A stretch of DNA of 64,000 bases from Deinococcus sp. LM3 (GTDB lineage: Bacteria; Deinococcota; Deinococci; Deinococcales; Deinococcaceae). The position numbers were made by a program, and so were the translations under genes. Where the stretch lies: positions 2,630,501-2,694,500 of the forward strand of contig NZ_MUFV01000001.1 of NCBI RefSeq assembly GCF_002017875.1. Reading direction: 5' to 3'. Of this stretch, positions 1-11,427 are shown one piece after another. Each line of letters begins with the position of its first letter. Position 1 is the first letter of the stretch. Below the pieces are notes generated by a model. The model was not told the origin of the DNA. It saw only the letters and a program-made list of their open reading frames with translations, and did no database searches.

Positions 1-232
1 CCTTCACTTCGAAATTCAGGGCGCCCTGGGTCGGTCGGTAGACCTTGACCTCGCTGCCCATGTATGCGCCGCGCGTGCCGTCGGCATTTTTAGCGTAGAC
101 GTTGACCACGTCGGCGCCGACCTCAGTGCCGATCAGAGCGGCGGTCATGCTGACACCCTGGCCGACGTTCACGCCAGTTTCACCGCACGCTGCAAGAATG
201 AGAGGGAGAACGAGTAGGGAGAGTTTCTTCAT
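1..232 (-). CDS. Putative lipoprotein, C-terminus cut by window edge
   Basis: The reading frame starts with ATG at 232 and stays open to the left edge, so only about 77 N-terminal residues are visible. They begin with a short lipoprotein signal peptide: Lys-Lys at 2-3, a hydrophobic run and the lipobox LAAC with Cys16. This predicts lipid attachment and an envelope location. The remainder is a Val/Gly-rich stretch with no family I recognise. The ATG overlaps the TGA stop of rex (ATGA), which indicates translational coupling and makes this the last visible gene of the TPR-SPOR-rex operon. Function unknown. Confidence 0.7.
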   Translation of the reverse strand, partial: MKKLSLLVLPLILAACGETGVNVGQGVSMTAALIGTEVGADVVNVYAKNADGTRGAYMGSEVKVYRPTQGALNFEVK

Positions 233-927
233 GCGGGGTCCTCCGGGGTGGGGGCGTCTTTGAGGTGTGGGTTGAGAATGTAGAAGGCGAGGCGTTTCAT
301 GCCGGCGAGGAAGTCGATGTTTTCGACGATAAGACCACGCCATTCGTCACTGATTTCTTGCGGCCCGCCGCGTTCGAGGGTGCGGGGTTGAATGACGACG
401 GGCGCGAAGTTGAGGATGCCCTTGATGCCGGCGTCGGCGAGGGCCTGCGCGGCGTCCTGGGCGTGTTCGGGCGGCACGGCGAGGAAGCCCATGTCGACGG
501 TGGTGTGGCGGGCGAAGTCGCGGAGTTCGTCGGTGTGGCGGACGGTGAGGCCGCGCACCTGCTGGCCGACGATGGCGGGGTTCACGTCGAACAGGCCGAC
601 GTACTGGAACTGGTAGTCGCTGGCGCCGGGGTAGTTGGCGATGGCCTGTCCGAGGCGGCCGACACCGACGATGACGACGTTCCAGGTCTGGTTGAGGCCG
701 AGGACCCGGACGAGTTCGCGTTTGAGGATGGGGACGGTGTAGCCCATGCCGCGCGTGCCGAAGCGGCCGAAGTACGCGAGGTCCTTGCGGACCTGGAAGG
801 CGCTGACGCCGGCGCGTTCGGCGAGGTCGCTGCTGCTGGTGCGGCTGATGTCCTGCGTTTCGAGTTGTTCGAGGATGCGCAGGTAGGTGACGAGGCGGCT
901 GATGGCGGCTGTGGGAATTTCGGCCAC
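229..927 (-). CDS. rex: Redox-sensing transcriptional repressor Rex
   Basis: The 232-residue product has the Rex length and layout. An N-terminal winged helix (about residues 1-80) contains the recognition segment SAFQVRKDLAYFG. A Rossmann domain follows, with the dinucleotide motif GVGRLGQA near 88-95, and then the domain-swapped C-terminal helix. Rex proteins read the NADH/NAD+ ratio and repress fermentation and respiration genes when NADH is low. The start is GTG at 927, one base after the stop of the SPOR gene, so the gene is probably co-transcribed from upstream. No classical Rex operator was seen in front of this operon. The family assignment is very secure; the targets are unknown. Confidence 0.95.
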   Translation of the reverse strand: MAEIPTAAISRLVTYLRILEQLETQDISRTSSSDLAERAGVSAFQVRKDLAYFGRFGTRGMGYTVPILKRELVRVLGLNQTWNVVIVGVGRLGQAIANYPGASDYQFQYVGLFDVNPAIVGQQVRGLTVRHTDELRDFARHTTVDMGFLAVPPEHAQDAAQALADAGIKGILNFAPVVIQPRTLERGGPQEISDEWRGLIVENIDFLAGMKRLAFYILNPHLKDAPTPEDPA

Positions 928-928
928 G

Positions 929-2016
929 TTAGCGAACCCGGAAGCTGTCGAGGCCGTTGGTGGCGAGGCGGGCTTCGGTGCGGGTCAGGGCGTCGGGGTT
1001 CTCGTAGGGGCCGACGAGGACCGTGACCTTGCGGCCTTCGGGGGCGCTGACGGTGGGGGCGTACCCGAGGTCCCGGAGTTGCTGCACGAGGTTCTGGGCG
1101 CTTTCCACGCGGTCGAATGCGCCGACCTGCAGGTAGGTGGGGCCGCTGGGGGCCGCCGGGGTGGCGGGCGCGCTGGTGGCCGGGGTGGCTGCGGGGGCTG
1201 CGCTGGTGGCCTGGGAGGGGGTGGCCGGGGCTGGCGTGGCGGCGGCCGGCTGGTTGCGCGGGGGGTACAGGACCGCGCCGGGGTAGGCGCGCTGCACGTC
1301 CGCGAGGGCCTGCCGGGCGCTCTGCTCGTCGGCGAAGGGACCGATCTGCGCGACGACCTGCGCGCCCACGTCGATGGGGTAGACGGTGTAGCCGATGCCC
1401 TGGACGGGCGCGGCGGCGTTCTGCGCGGCCGTTTCGCTGCTGAACGTGCCGAGCGTGATGCGGTAGTCGCTGCGCAGCGGCACGCGGCTTTCGCTGGTGG
1501 GCACCGCGCCTTCCACGCGGGGGGCCGGGCCGCCGGCGGTGGCCGGGGTCTGGTCGGCCGCGTCGGGGTCGGTTTCGTCGGCGTCCGTGCTGGCCTCGCC
1601 TGTGCTGGCCGCATCGGTGCTGGCCTCGTCCGTGCTGGCTTCATCCGTGCTGGCGCCGGCGGCCGGGTCGGCGGTGGTTTCTGGCGTGCCGATGGGCGCG
1701 GCCTCGATGATCGGTGCGTCGGTGACGGCGCTGTCCTGCGGGGCGGCGTCGCTGGTGGGTGCGGCCGGGGCGTCGGTGCTGGGGACCGCCGTGATGGGCG
1801 CGGTGGTGATCCCCCCAGTCTCGGTGGTGCCGGGCGCGCCAGGAATGGTCGCCTCGGCGGGGGTGTCTGTGGAGGCGGCGGAGGAGTCCGTCCCGGCCGC
1901 CGGGGCGCCCTGTGGGTTGCCGCGCAGCAGCAGCGTGCCGAAGCCGCCCAGCAGCAGCAGGACCAGCAGCCCGATCAGCAGGTCGGGCCAGCGGCGCGGG
2001 GTGGTGGGGGCGCGGC

Positions 2017-2020
<4 letters not shown>
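929..2020 (-). CDS. Membrane-anchored protein with two SPOR domains
   Basis: The 363-residue protein has a short cytoplasmic tail, one transmembrane helix (about 12-33, LLIGLLVLLLLGG), a long low-complexity Ala/Thr/Pro/Ser stretch (about 35-170), and two SPOR-type repeats: about 180-255 (from YRITLGTFSSE) and 290-363 (from YLQVGAFDRVE). SPOR domains bind denuded septal peptidoglycan, so a periplasmic cell-wall or division role is likely. The start ATG overlaps the stop of the TPR gene (ATGA), and the stop lies one base before rex. The linker carries a 15-bp tandem repeat. The target of the SPOR domains here is inference from family knowledge. Confidence 0.8.
1587..1654 (-). repeat. 15-bp tandem repeat inside SPOR gene linker
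   Basis: About 4.5 units of 15 bp, each beginning GTGCTGGC on the plus strand, start at 1587, 1602, 1617, 1632 and 1647. In the protein they encode imperfect pentapeptides of the STDEA type in the extracytoplasmic linker. Whole-codon periodicity means changes in unit number would keep the frame. Confidence 0.8.
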
Positions 2021-3624
<1,604 letters not shown>

Positions 3625-3737
3625 CTTGATGGCCTCCTGGTGTTCGGAAACGCGAGTAGCGTAGCATTAACCTCTCTCGGAACCCTTACTCATATGCGCG
3701 CCGCACCCCGCTACGGCCGGGCCGCGCCCTGCGGACT

Positions 3738-4793
3738 TCAGGCGCCGGCGGTTGTTCCGGTGCCCTGCTCACCGCTGACGGCGTAGGGGCGTTTCAGGGC
3801 CAGTTGCCCGCAGGCGGCCCCCGCATCCCGCCCGCGCGAGCGGCGCACGCTGACGTCCACCCCGCGCGCTTCCAGGGTGTCGTAGAAGGCCTGGAGCTGC
3901 TCCTCGGTGGTGCTCTCGAAGTCCGAGCCGGGCCAGGGATTCATGGGAATCAGGTTCACGTGACTGACCATGCCGCGCAGCAGGTCGGCCAGCAGTTCGG
4001 CCTGCCACAGGTGATCGTTGATTCCCTTCAGCATCGTGTACTCCATGGTGATGCGGCGGCCCGTGACCGACTGGTACTCGCGGGCGGCGGCCATGATCTC
4101 CTCAATGGAGTTCACCGCGCCGGTCGGGATGATGCGGCGGCGCGTCTCCTCGTCCGGGGCGTGCAGACTGATCGCCAGTTTGATGCCCAGGTCGTCCTCG
4201 GTCGCCAGCCTCTGGATGCCCTTGGCAATGCCGACCGTGGAGAGCGTCACGCGGCGTTTGCTCATGTCCAGCGCGTCCGGGTGCAGCAGGATGCGCGCGG
4301 CCAGCATGGTGTGGTCGTAGTTCAGCATGGCCTCACCCATGCCCATGAACACCAGGTTGCGGATCTCGCGCGGCGCGAAGCCCTCGCCGCCCGCCACGGC
4401 CAGCACCTGCCCCACGATCTCGCCGGGCGTCAGGTTCCGGCCGAACCCCATCGCGCCGGTCGCGCAGAACGCGCACCTGGCGGGGCAGCCGACCATGGTG
4501 GACACGCAGATGGTCTTGCGGTCCAGGTACGGCATGTACACCGCTTCCATCTGCCGGCCGTCCATCAGCGTGAACAGGTACTTCACGCTGCCGTCGGCGC
4601 TGCGGACCGTCTCGATCAGCTTGAACGGGTTCAGCTGGTACGACGCCTCCAGTTCCGCGCGGGCCTGGGCGGGCAGGTTGGTCATGGCGTCGAAGGTGCC
4701 CACGCCCTGCTCGAACACCCACTCCAGCAACTGCTTGCGGCGAAAGCCCTGCAGCGGGTAGGCGTCGGGGTGAAGGTCCAGTAAAAGCTCCAT
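3738..4793 (-). CDS. rlmN: Dual-specificity RNA methyltransferase RlmN
   Basis: The 351-residue radical SAM enzyme methylates C2 of A2503 in 23S rRNA, and A37 in some tRNAs. The [4Fe-4S]-binding CX3CX2C motif is visible as CPARCAFC (Cys103, 107, 110). The GMGE-type segment FMGMGEAML, the RRVTLSTVG segment and the C-terminal catalytic cysteine in GAACGQL are all present, and the length is typical. The open frame extends further upstream, but that stretch is the antisense shadow of the phzF-like gene. ATG at 4793 is chosen because a TACACT -10 box lies 6 nt before it, a leaderless arrangement. Possibly monocistronic. Confidence 0.95.
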   Translation of the reverse strand: MELLLDLHPDAYPLQGFRRKQLLEWVFEQGVGTFDAMTNLPAQARAELEASYQLNPFKLIETVRSADGSVKYLFTLMDGRQMEAVYMPYLDRKTICVSTMVGCPARCAFCATGAMGFGRNLTPGEIVGQVLAVAGGEGFAPREIRNLVFMGMGEAMLNYDHTMLAARILLHPDALDMSKRRVTLSTVGIAKGIQRLATEDDLGIKLAISLHAPDEETRRRIIPTGAVNSIEEIMAAAREYQSVTGRRITMEYTMLKGINDHLWQAELLADLLRGMVSHVNLIPMNPWPGSDFESTTEEQLQAFYDTLEARGVDVSVRRSRGRDAGAACGQLALKRPYAVSGEQGTGTTAGA

Positions 4794-4799
4794 GAAGAC

Positions 4800-4805
4800 A
4801 GTGTA
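4800..4805 (-). promoter_or_regulatory. -10 box of rlmN (leaderless)
   Basis: TACACT on the minus strand ends 6 nt before the rlmN ATG, so transcription would begin at or next to the start codon. No Shine-Dalgarno sequence lies between. Confidence 0.6.
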
Positions 4806-4846
4806 CGGGGCGGGCGGCCCCCCTTCCGTGAGCCAGCACCGCCCGG

Positions 4847-5710
4847 TCAGACCGGCGTGACCCGGCCCCCCACCCAGACCTCGGTGCCGCCGTCCGCCGG
4901 GGCGTACTGGGCGCTCAGGCGGGCGGGCTGACCGGGCCGGCGCTGCGCCGCGCGGATCAGGGTACTGTCTGCCGGCAGGCGACCCAGGTGGCCCAGCACG
5001 CCGGTCAGGCAGGCGAGCATGTTGCTGCTCGCGGCGTCCTCGGTAAAGCCCTTCAGCGGCCCGAACGCCCGGAAGCTCACGTCCGCGCGGGCCGGGCCGC
5101 CCACGCAGAACAGGATCAGGCCGGTCGTGCCGGTCGCGCGGTTCACGCCGCTCACGGCCGCGTCGTCCGGCACGAAGGCGTCCAGCGCGCCCAGGTCCGC
5201 GACCTCGGCCACCAGATTCGGACGGCCCGTCCCGGCCACCCAGGCCGGTTCGGTAGGGGAGAGCCCCAGCGCCGACAACTCCAGCGCCGACAGGTCCGCC
5301 ATGACCGCCTGCACCGTCACCACGCCCTGACGCAGCAGCCACTCGCCGCCGCACAACTGCGCCATCTGCACCTCGCCGCCCGCCTCCGGGTCGCCCTGCG
5401 TGACCTCCACCACGTCCAGCAGGCCCGCGCTGCCCTGCACGGCGCTCAGCGCGGCGATGGCGGCGCTATCACTGCTGCCCTTCTCACGGGTCGGCGTGAA
5501 CACCCGCAGCCTCAGACCCGTCGGGTCGGCGGCCTGCACGAACACGCTCAGGGGCGCACCCGAGGCAGCGGCGCGCGCCTGCTCGTCGCCGCCCTGCGGT
5601 AAGACGGCCACCAGCTTGCCGCCGTTGCCGTCCGGCGCGGCGAAGACCCGGCGCAGGTCCGGCACGGGCGTGGTTTCAGAGTCGGTGACGGGAGCGGATT
5701 CGGCGTTCAT
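4847..5710 (-). CDS. PhzF-family protein with altered active-site motifs
   Basis: The roughly 287-residue product resembles the PhzF isomerase/epimerase-like fold. The N-terminal half has LRLRVFTPTREKG where PhzF members have R-FTP--E-CGHAT. The C-terminal half has GPLKGFTEDAASSNML where members have EDPVTGSAH. The glutamate is kept, but the GH and GSA residues are replaced, so catalysis by the classical mechanism is doubtful. The start ATG at 5710 is preceded by CAGAAT 6 nt upstream, an imperfect -10. The gene lies between rlmN and homocitrate synthase with short gaps. Substrate unknown. Confidence 0.6.
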   Translation of the reverse strand: MNAESAPVTDSETTPVPDLRRVFAAPDGNGGKLVAVLPQGGDEQARAAASGAPLSVFVQAADPTGLRLRVFTPTREKGSSDSAAIAALSAVQGSAGLLDVVEVTQGDPEAGGEVQMAQLCGGEWLLRQGVVTVQAVMADLSALELSALGLSPTEPAWVAGTGRPNLVAEVADLGALDAFVPDDAAVSGVNRATGTTGLILFCVGGPARADVSFRAFGPLKGFTEDAASSNMLACLTGVLGHLGRLPADSTLIRAAQRRPGQPARLSAQYAPADGGTEVWVGGRVTPV

Positions 5711-5781
5711 GCCGTCATTCTGGCCCACTGACCGTGCGCCACCTGCCTGGCCGTCTCGACACCTTCCCTTACGCGCTGCCC

Positions 5782-6969
<1,188 letters not shown>

Positions 6970-6990
6970 GGGGGCTGCCTCTCGTACGGT

Positions 6991-7019
6991 ATTCTGCGGG
7001 CCTTCTTGATGAATGTCAA
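6991..7019 (-). promoter_or_regulatory. Promoter of homocitrate synthase gene
   Basis: On the minus strand TTGACA (7014-7019), a 17-nt spacer and CAGAAT (6991-6996) form a sigma-70-type promoter. It predicts a short leader of about 15 nt that contains the Shine-Dalgarno. Confidence 0.55.
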
Positions 7020-7049
7020 TCAAAAGGGCTAAATAGATATCAATTGATA
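7006..7049. promoter_or_regulatory. Two dyad operators with ATCAA/TTGAT arms
   Basis: A perfect 12-bp palindrome TATCAATTGATA lies at 7038-7049. A second dyad, TTGAT-N8-ATCAA, lies at 7006-7023 and overlaps the -35 box of the homocitrate synthase promoter. Both use the same half-site, suggesting one dimeric regulator. The binder is unknown. Confidence 0.45.
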
Positions 7050-7170
7050 AGAGTTTGGAAAGCGTTCCCCTGTCGGCTTCTGCCGCTCCCGATTCCTGAA
7101 CCCGGTTCAGACCCGCGGACCCGCCAGACGGCTGATTCACCCCGCGCGGCACAGGTGTACCGTGGACACC

Positions 7171-8573
7171 ATGTCTGTCGTGCCCTCCATCACCCCACCA
7201 ACTGAATCGATCAAGAGTCCGGGACGCGAAATCGCGGCCATCGCCGTCCCCGTCAGCCTTGAAATGGTCATTCAGCTCGTCCTGACCTTCATCAACCAGA
7301 TCATCGTCGGCACGCTCGGCGCAGTCGCCGTCGCCGCCGTCGGCCTGAGCGGCAGCCTCGGCTTCCTGTTCTTCGTTACCCTCGGCGCGCTCGGCAGCGG
7401 CACCTCCATCCTCGTCGCCCGCCGCGCCGGCGCCAGCGACCAGACCGGCGTCAACCAGACCCTGACCGTCAGCGTCGCCACCAGCGTCCTCGCGGCGGCC
7501 CTCCTGACCGTCCCGGTCGTCCTGGGCGCCGGCACGCTCCTCTCCCTGGCCGGCGGCGAGGAAGCCGTCACCCGCACCGCCATCCCCTACATGCAGGTCA
7601 GCATGCTCGCCCTGATTCCCGGCAGCCTCGCCTGGATTCTCAGCGGCGCGCTGCGCTCCCTCGGGCACGCCCGCACCCCGCTGGTCGCCACCGTCATCAC
7701 CGTGATCGTCGAGAGCCTCGTCGCGTACGGGCTGGTGTTCGGCGTCGGCCCCCTCCCGCAGCTCGGGGTGGTCGGCGCGGCCTGGGCGCTGGTGATCGCC
7801 AACACCCTGAAAGTCGCGCTGCTCGCTTACCAGATCTACGGTCCCCGCCACCTCGCCGCGCTCACCCTGCCCCCCGGCCCGCGTGGCGGTCCATCGCCGC
7901 GCCCCTGCTGACCATCAGCGCCCCCATCGCGTTTACCGAGTTCGCCTGGAGTCTGGGCGGCTTCATGTACGCCGCCGTGTTCGCCCGCGTCGGTACCGCC
8001 GCCCTGGCCGCCAGCCAGATCGTGCACACCCTGGAAGGCATCTTCATCGTCGGGTCCTTCGGCCTGATGAGCGCCGCCACCGTCTTCATCGGCCGCTCCC
8101 TGGGGGCGGGCGACGCGGCCGCCGCGCAACTCTGGCTTTCCCGCATCGGCCGCGCCGGCATCGTCACCGGCATCGGCTTCGGCGTGCTGTTCGCCGCGAG
8201 CGCCCTGACCGTGCCCGGCCTGTTCCCGAAAGTCGGCGCGGACGTGCATCACATCGCCCTGTTCGGCATCCTGATCAGCGCCGTCACGCAGGTCGTCAAG
8301 GTCCGCAACATGATCATCGGTGGCGGCGTCCTGCCCGGCGCGGCCGACGGCAAGGGCGTCATCATCGGTGACGTCGTGGGCGCGTTCGTCGTCGGCCTGC
8401 CGCTCGCCATCGGCCTGGGCCTGTACTCCCCGCTGGGCGTGTGGGGCGTGTTCCTGGCCCGCAGCGCCGAGGAGGTCGTGAAGGTCCTGATCTTCGAATG
8501 GAGGCGCCGCCGCATCGACTGGGACCGCCTCGCCACCGAGCAACGCGGCAAGGAAGTGGCCGCCGCCCACTGA
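7171..8573 (+). pseudogene. MATE-family efflux transporter, frameshifted
   Basis: Two reading frames together make one protein of about 467 residues of the MATE multidrug/Na+ (or H+) antiporter family. The first, from ATG 7171, encodes the N-terminal half of the helices (AVPVSLEMVIQLVLTFINQ) and would end with TGA at 7909-7911 after a short out-of-frame tail. The second carries the C-terminal half (from about SIAAPLLTISAPIAFTE) to 8573. The switch is at a run of six C at 7870-7875: one more C, or a -1 slip there, restores one frame. The start is supported by TACCGT 7 nt upstream. It may be a decayed gene, a phase-variable tract, programmed slippage or a sequence error. Confidence 0.8.
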
Positions 8574-8710
8574 TACGGACTCCGATTGAATGGGCTGCAA
8601 AGACCATTCAATCCGAGCGGATGCGAATGGGAGAGAAACGGGTTCCGGACGTGGAGCTGGCAATCCGGTGAAGTTCCGGATTGTCAGCGAAACAAACGGA
8701 ATCCGTATGA
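8570..8710 (-). repeat. Dispersed structured repeat, copy A
   Basis: A ~141-bp element bounded by CTGATACGGACTCCG and CGGAATCCGTATGA (inverted ends). It lies in the opposite orientation to the copies at 33681, 53092 and 55993. One internal hairpin is CAATCCGG/CCGGATTG (8661-8683); the second has GATTGAATGG/CCATTCAATC arms near the left end. The left end overlaps and supplies the TGA stop (8571-8573) of the MATE gene. Pairing is conserved across copies while the first stem's sequence differs. Confidence 0.85.
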
Positions 8711-8777
8711 CAGCACCGCAGGAAATGGGGAGTGGGAACCGCCGGTCAGCTGGTTCCCACTCCCCACTCGCTCCGCT

Positions 8778-9536
8778 TTACTGTGCCTCGTCTTCCAGGG
8801 TGCGGCGCAGATCGTCCAGGCTGACGCTCTTGGCAGGGGCGTCCAGGACGACCTGACCGGCCCGCAGCGCCACCACCCGCTGCCCCAGGTGCAGAGCCTC
8901 CTCCAGCTGGTGCGTGACGAACACGACCGTCACCTTGTGCTGCCACCACAGGGCCAGCAGCTCATCGGCCAGGGCGGTGCGGGTGGCGTGATCCAGGGCG
9001 CTGAACGGCTCGTCGAGCAGCAGCAGGCCCGGCTGGATCGCCAGCGCGCGGGCCAGGGCGACCCGTTGCCGCTGACCGCCGCTCAGTTCGTGCGGGCGGC
9101 GCGCGCCGTACTCCGCGAGGCCCACCTGCCGCAGGGCGTCGGCCACCCGCGCCTGCCGCTCGGCGCGGTTCAGGCCGCGCAGCCCGAAGCCCACGTTCCC
9201 GGCGACGGTCAGCCACGGGAACAGCGCCGCTTCCTGCTGTACCAGCGTCAGGCGCGGGTGCGGCCCCCGGACGGCCTCGCCGCCCAGCGTGATGCTGCCC
9301 GCCTGGGGTTTCAGGAACCCGGCCAGCAGGCTCAGCAGGGTGCTCTTGCCGCTGCCGGACGCACCGACCACGCACAGGAACTCCCCGGCCGGCACGTCCA
9401 GCGTGAGTGGGCCCACGCCGGCCCCGGTGCGGCGGCGCGACGGGTAGCGGAACGTCACGCCGTCCAGCGACAGCGGCGCACCGCTGCGGGTCGTCGTGGA
9501 CGCCGGGCGGACACCTTCCTGAACGGACGCGGTCAT
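8778..9536 (-). CDS. ABC transporter ATPase, SsuB/TauB/NrtD type
   Basis: The 252-residue ATPase of a nitrate/sulfonate/taurine-class importer. It shows Walker A GASGSGKST (58-66), the Q-loop region LVQQEAALFPWL, signature LSGGQRQR, Walker B LLLLDEP and the switch His in VTHQLEEAL. The start ATG overlaps the permease stop (ATGA), so it is the last gene of the substrate-binding protein - permease - ATPase operon. The location directly after sulfate-assimilation genes suggests sulfonate or sulfate-ester import. Sequence alone does not separate sulfonate, taurine and nitrate transporters. Confidence 0.85.
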   Translation of the reverse strand: MTASVQEGVRPASTTTRSGAPLSLDGVTFRYPSRRRTGAGVGPLTLDVPAGEFLCVVGASGSGKSTLLSLLAGFLKPQAGSITLGGEAVRGPHPRLTLVQQEAALFPWLTVAGNVGFGLRGLNRAERQARVADALRQVGLAEYGARRPHELSGGQRQRVALARALAIQPGLLLLDEPFSALDHATRTALADELLALWWQHKVTVVFVTHQLEEALHLGQRVVALRAGQVVLDAPAKSVSLDDLRRTLEDEAQ

Positions 9537-10372
9537 GCGGGCACCTCCAGGCCGTAATCCCGCCGGACGCGGGTCTCGGCGGCGCGCAACACGGCGTCGA
9601 ACAGCCCGCCGATCACGCCGATGATGATGATGGTCGCCAGCACCAGCGCCACGTTCGCGGTGTTCCGCCCGACCTCCAGCTGCTCGCCCAGGCTGGCCGC
9701 CCCGGCGATCAGGAGTTCCCCGCCGACCAGCGCGCGCCACGAGAAACTCCAGGCGGTGCGCAGCCCGGTCAGGATGCTCGGCACGCTGGCGGGCAGCAGC
9801 ACCCGCAGCATCAGGCTCAGCGATCCGGCCCCCAGCGTGCGGCCCGCCACGCGCAGCGCCGGGGGCACGTTCAGCAGCGCGCCGGACACCGCGAGCGCCA
9901 CCGGAATGAATCCCTCCAGGATGACCACGAACAGCACCGCGCGTTCGTTCAGGCCCAGGAACAGGATCGCGAACGGCACGAACGCGATGCTCGGCACGCT
10001 CTGAATGCCGGTCAGGTACGCGCCCAGCGTGGTCCGCAGCGGCCGCCACGCGCCCATCAGCAGGCCCACGACCACGCCCAGCAGCACGGCGATCACGTAG
10101 CCCGTCAGGACGCGGCGCAGGCTCCCGCCGATGGCGGACAGCAGCTTGCCGTCCTGGGGGCCTGTGCCCCACAGGCCGTAACTGACCTCGGTCCACACGG
10201 CCTTCGGGCCTGGGAACACGTACGGCGGGTACAGTTTCAGAACGTCGGTGACCAGCCACCAGAGCCCCACGATGATCAGCAGCCCGGTCAGTTGCGTCAG
10301 CAGGGTCTGCCAGCGGGGCGGTCCGCTGCGGACGGCAACGGGACGCTCGGGGTTCAGGGGAGAAGCAGTCAC
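9533..10372 (-). CDS. ABC transporter permease, SsuC type
   Basis: The 279-residue inner-membrane protein belongs to the binding-protein-dependent permease family. The first helix is about 29-45 (LLIIVGLWWLV), five or so further helices follow, and the EAA-like loop lies around GRTLGAGSLSLMLRVLLPAS. The start is GTG at 10372, 7 nt after the stop of the substrate-binding gene, and the stop overlaps the ATPase start. It forms the channel of the presumed alkanesulfonate importer. Confidence 0.85.
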   Translation of the reverse strand: MTASPLNPERPVAVRSGPPRWQTLLTQLTGLLIIVGLWWLVTDVLKLYPPYVFPGPKAVWTEVSYGLWGTGPQDGKLLSAIGGSLRRVLTGYVIAVLLGVVVGLLMGAWRPLRTTLGAYLTGIQSVPSIAFVPFAILFLGLNERAVLFVVILEGFIPVALAVSGALLNVPPALRVAGRTLGAGSLSLMLRVLLPASVPSILTGLRTAWSFSWRALVGGELLIAGAASLGEQLEVGRNTANVALVLATIIIIGVIGGLFDAVLRAAETRVRRDYGLEVPA

Positions 10373-10379
10373 GTCAGCC

Positions 10380-11330
10380 TCATTTCCGGATGAACGGCGC
10401 GAGATCCGGCGCGCTGCGGGCGTATCCGGCTTCCACGTTCAGCTTCGCGTACTCGGTCAGGGCGGCCAGATCAAGGTTGGTCGTGAAACGAGTCCGCGCG
10501 AAGGCCCGCTGAAGCACGCGCGGATCGAGTTTCGCGCCCGTGAGTTCCAGCAGCTGCGCGTTCACGGCCGTCTGCGCGCCGACCGGGTTGCGGTTGATGA
10601 ACGCCACCGCCTCGGTGTGCGCCTTCAGGAACGCCGTGACGAGCTGCGGGTTGGCCTGCGCGAACCTGGAGTTCACGATCACGACGGTCGTGGGGTACTT
10701 CCCGTCGCGCCAGACGGTCTTCTCGTTGCCGATCACGCGGTGGCCCTGCGCCTCGAGGGCCGCGCCCCACGGTTCGGGCACCAGCGTCACCTCCACGCGC
10801 TTGGCGGCGAAGGCGGTCATCACGTCGGCCGGCGCGACGGGCGTGATCGTGACGGTCCCGCCGTCCGTCCTGGATCTCAGACCGTTCTCGTTCAGGATGT
10901 GCCGCAGGCTGATGTCCTGCGTGTTGCCCAGACTGGGCACGGCGACGACCTTCCCGCCCAGGTCCCTGTAGGACCGGACGCTGCTGTCCTTACGGACGAC
11001 GAGCACCGCGCCCGCCTCGCTGGCTCCCGCCAGGAACTGCACCGGCATGCCGCGCCCGGCCGCGTTGATGGCCGGCCCCGGCCCCACGTACGCGATGTCG
11101 ATCTGACCGGCGGCGAACGCCTCGGTCAGGGTGGTGCCGGACACGAATTCCCTGGGGTCCAGTTTTACCTTACCGAGTGCTTTCTGGAAGGTGCCACGCT
11201 CCAGGCCGACCAGGGCAGGCGCGTGCGTGAGATTGGGAAAGAAGCCCAGGCGCACGGTCTGGGCGTCCTGGGCGGCAGCGCTGCCGAGCATTGAGAGGAT
11301 CAGCAGGGTGGGAATACTGTTTCGGGTCAT
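10380..11330 (-). CDS. ABC transporter substrate-binding protein, SsuA type
   Basis: The 316-residue periplasmic binding protein has a signal peptide (1-20, cleavage likely after SAAA) and the NMT1/SsuA-like fold. The mature start is VRLGFFPNLTHAPALVGLE, and a TDIAYVGPGPA-like segment (QIDIAYVGPGPAINA) is typical of aliphatic-sulfonate and nitrate binders. It is the first gene of the importer operon. The nearby sat-cysH-cysC-sir genes favour an organosulfur ligand; nitrate or taurine remain possible. Confidence 0.85.
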   Translation of the reverse strand: MTRNSIPTLLILSMLGSAAAQDAQTVRLGFFPNLTHAPALVGLERGTFQKALGKVKLDPREFVSGTTLTEAFAAGQIDIAYVGPGPAINAAGRGMPVQFLAGASEAGAVLVVRKDSSVRSYRDLGGKVVAVPSLGNTQDISLRHILNENGLRSRTDGGTVTITPVAPADVMTAFAAKRVEVTLVPEPWGAALEAQGHRVIGNEKTVWRDGKYPTTVVIVNSRFAQANPQLVTAFLKAHTEAVAFINRNPVGAQTAVNAQLLELTGAKLDPRVLQRAFARTRFTTNLDLAALTEYAKLNVEAGYARSAPDLAPFIRK

Positions 11331-11427
11331 GGGCCCTCCGGGGTGGGACGCTGCATTTCAAGCGGAACGGCGGGCGCGTGCGTGTGACGGTGCCCACCGT
11401 CCCTTCAGGTTTCTTTCAGCTCGTGAC

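Noticed and set aside
4794..5354. A long in-frame upstream extension of rlmN
   Set aside because: It is low-complexity Gly/Arg sequence antisense to the phzF-like gene, and a leaderless -10 lies right before ATG 4793.
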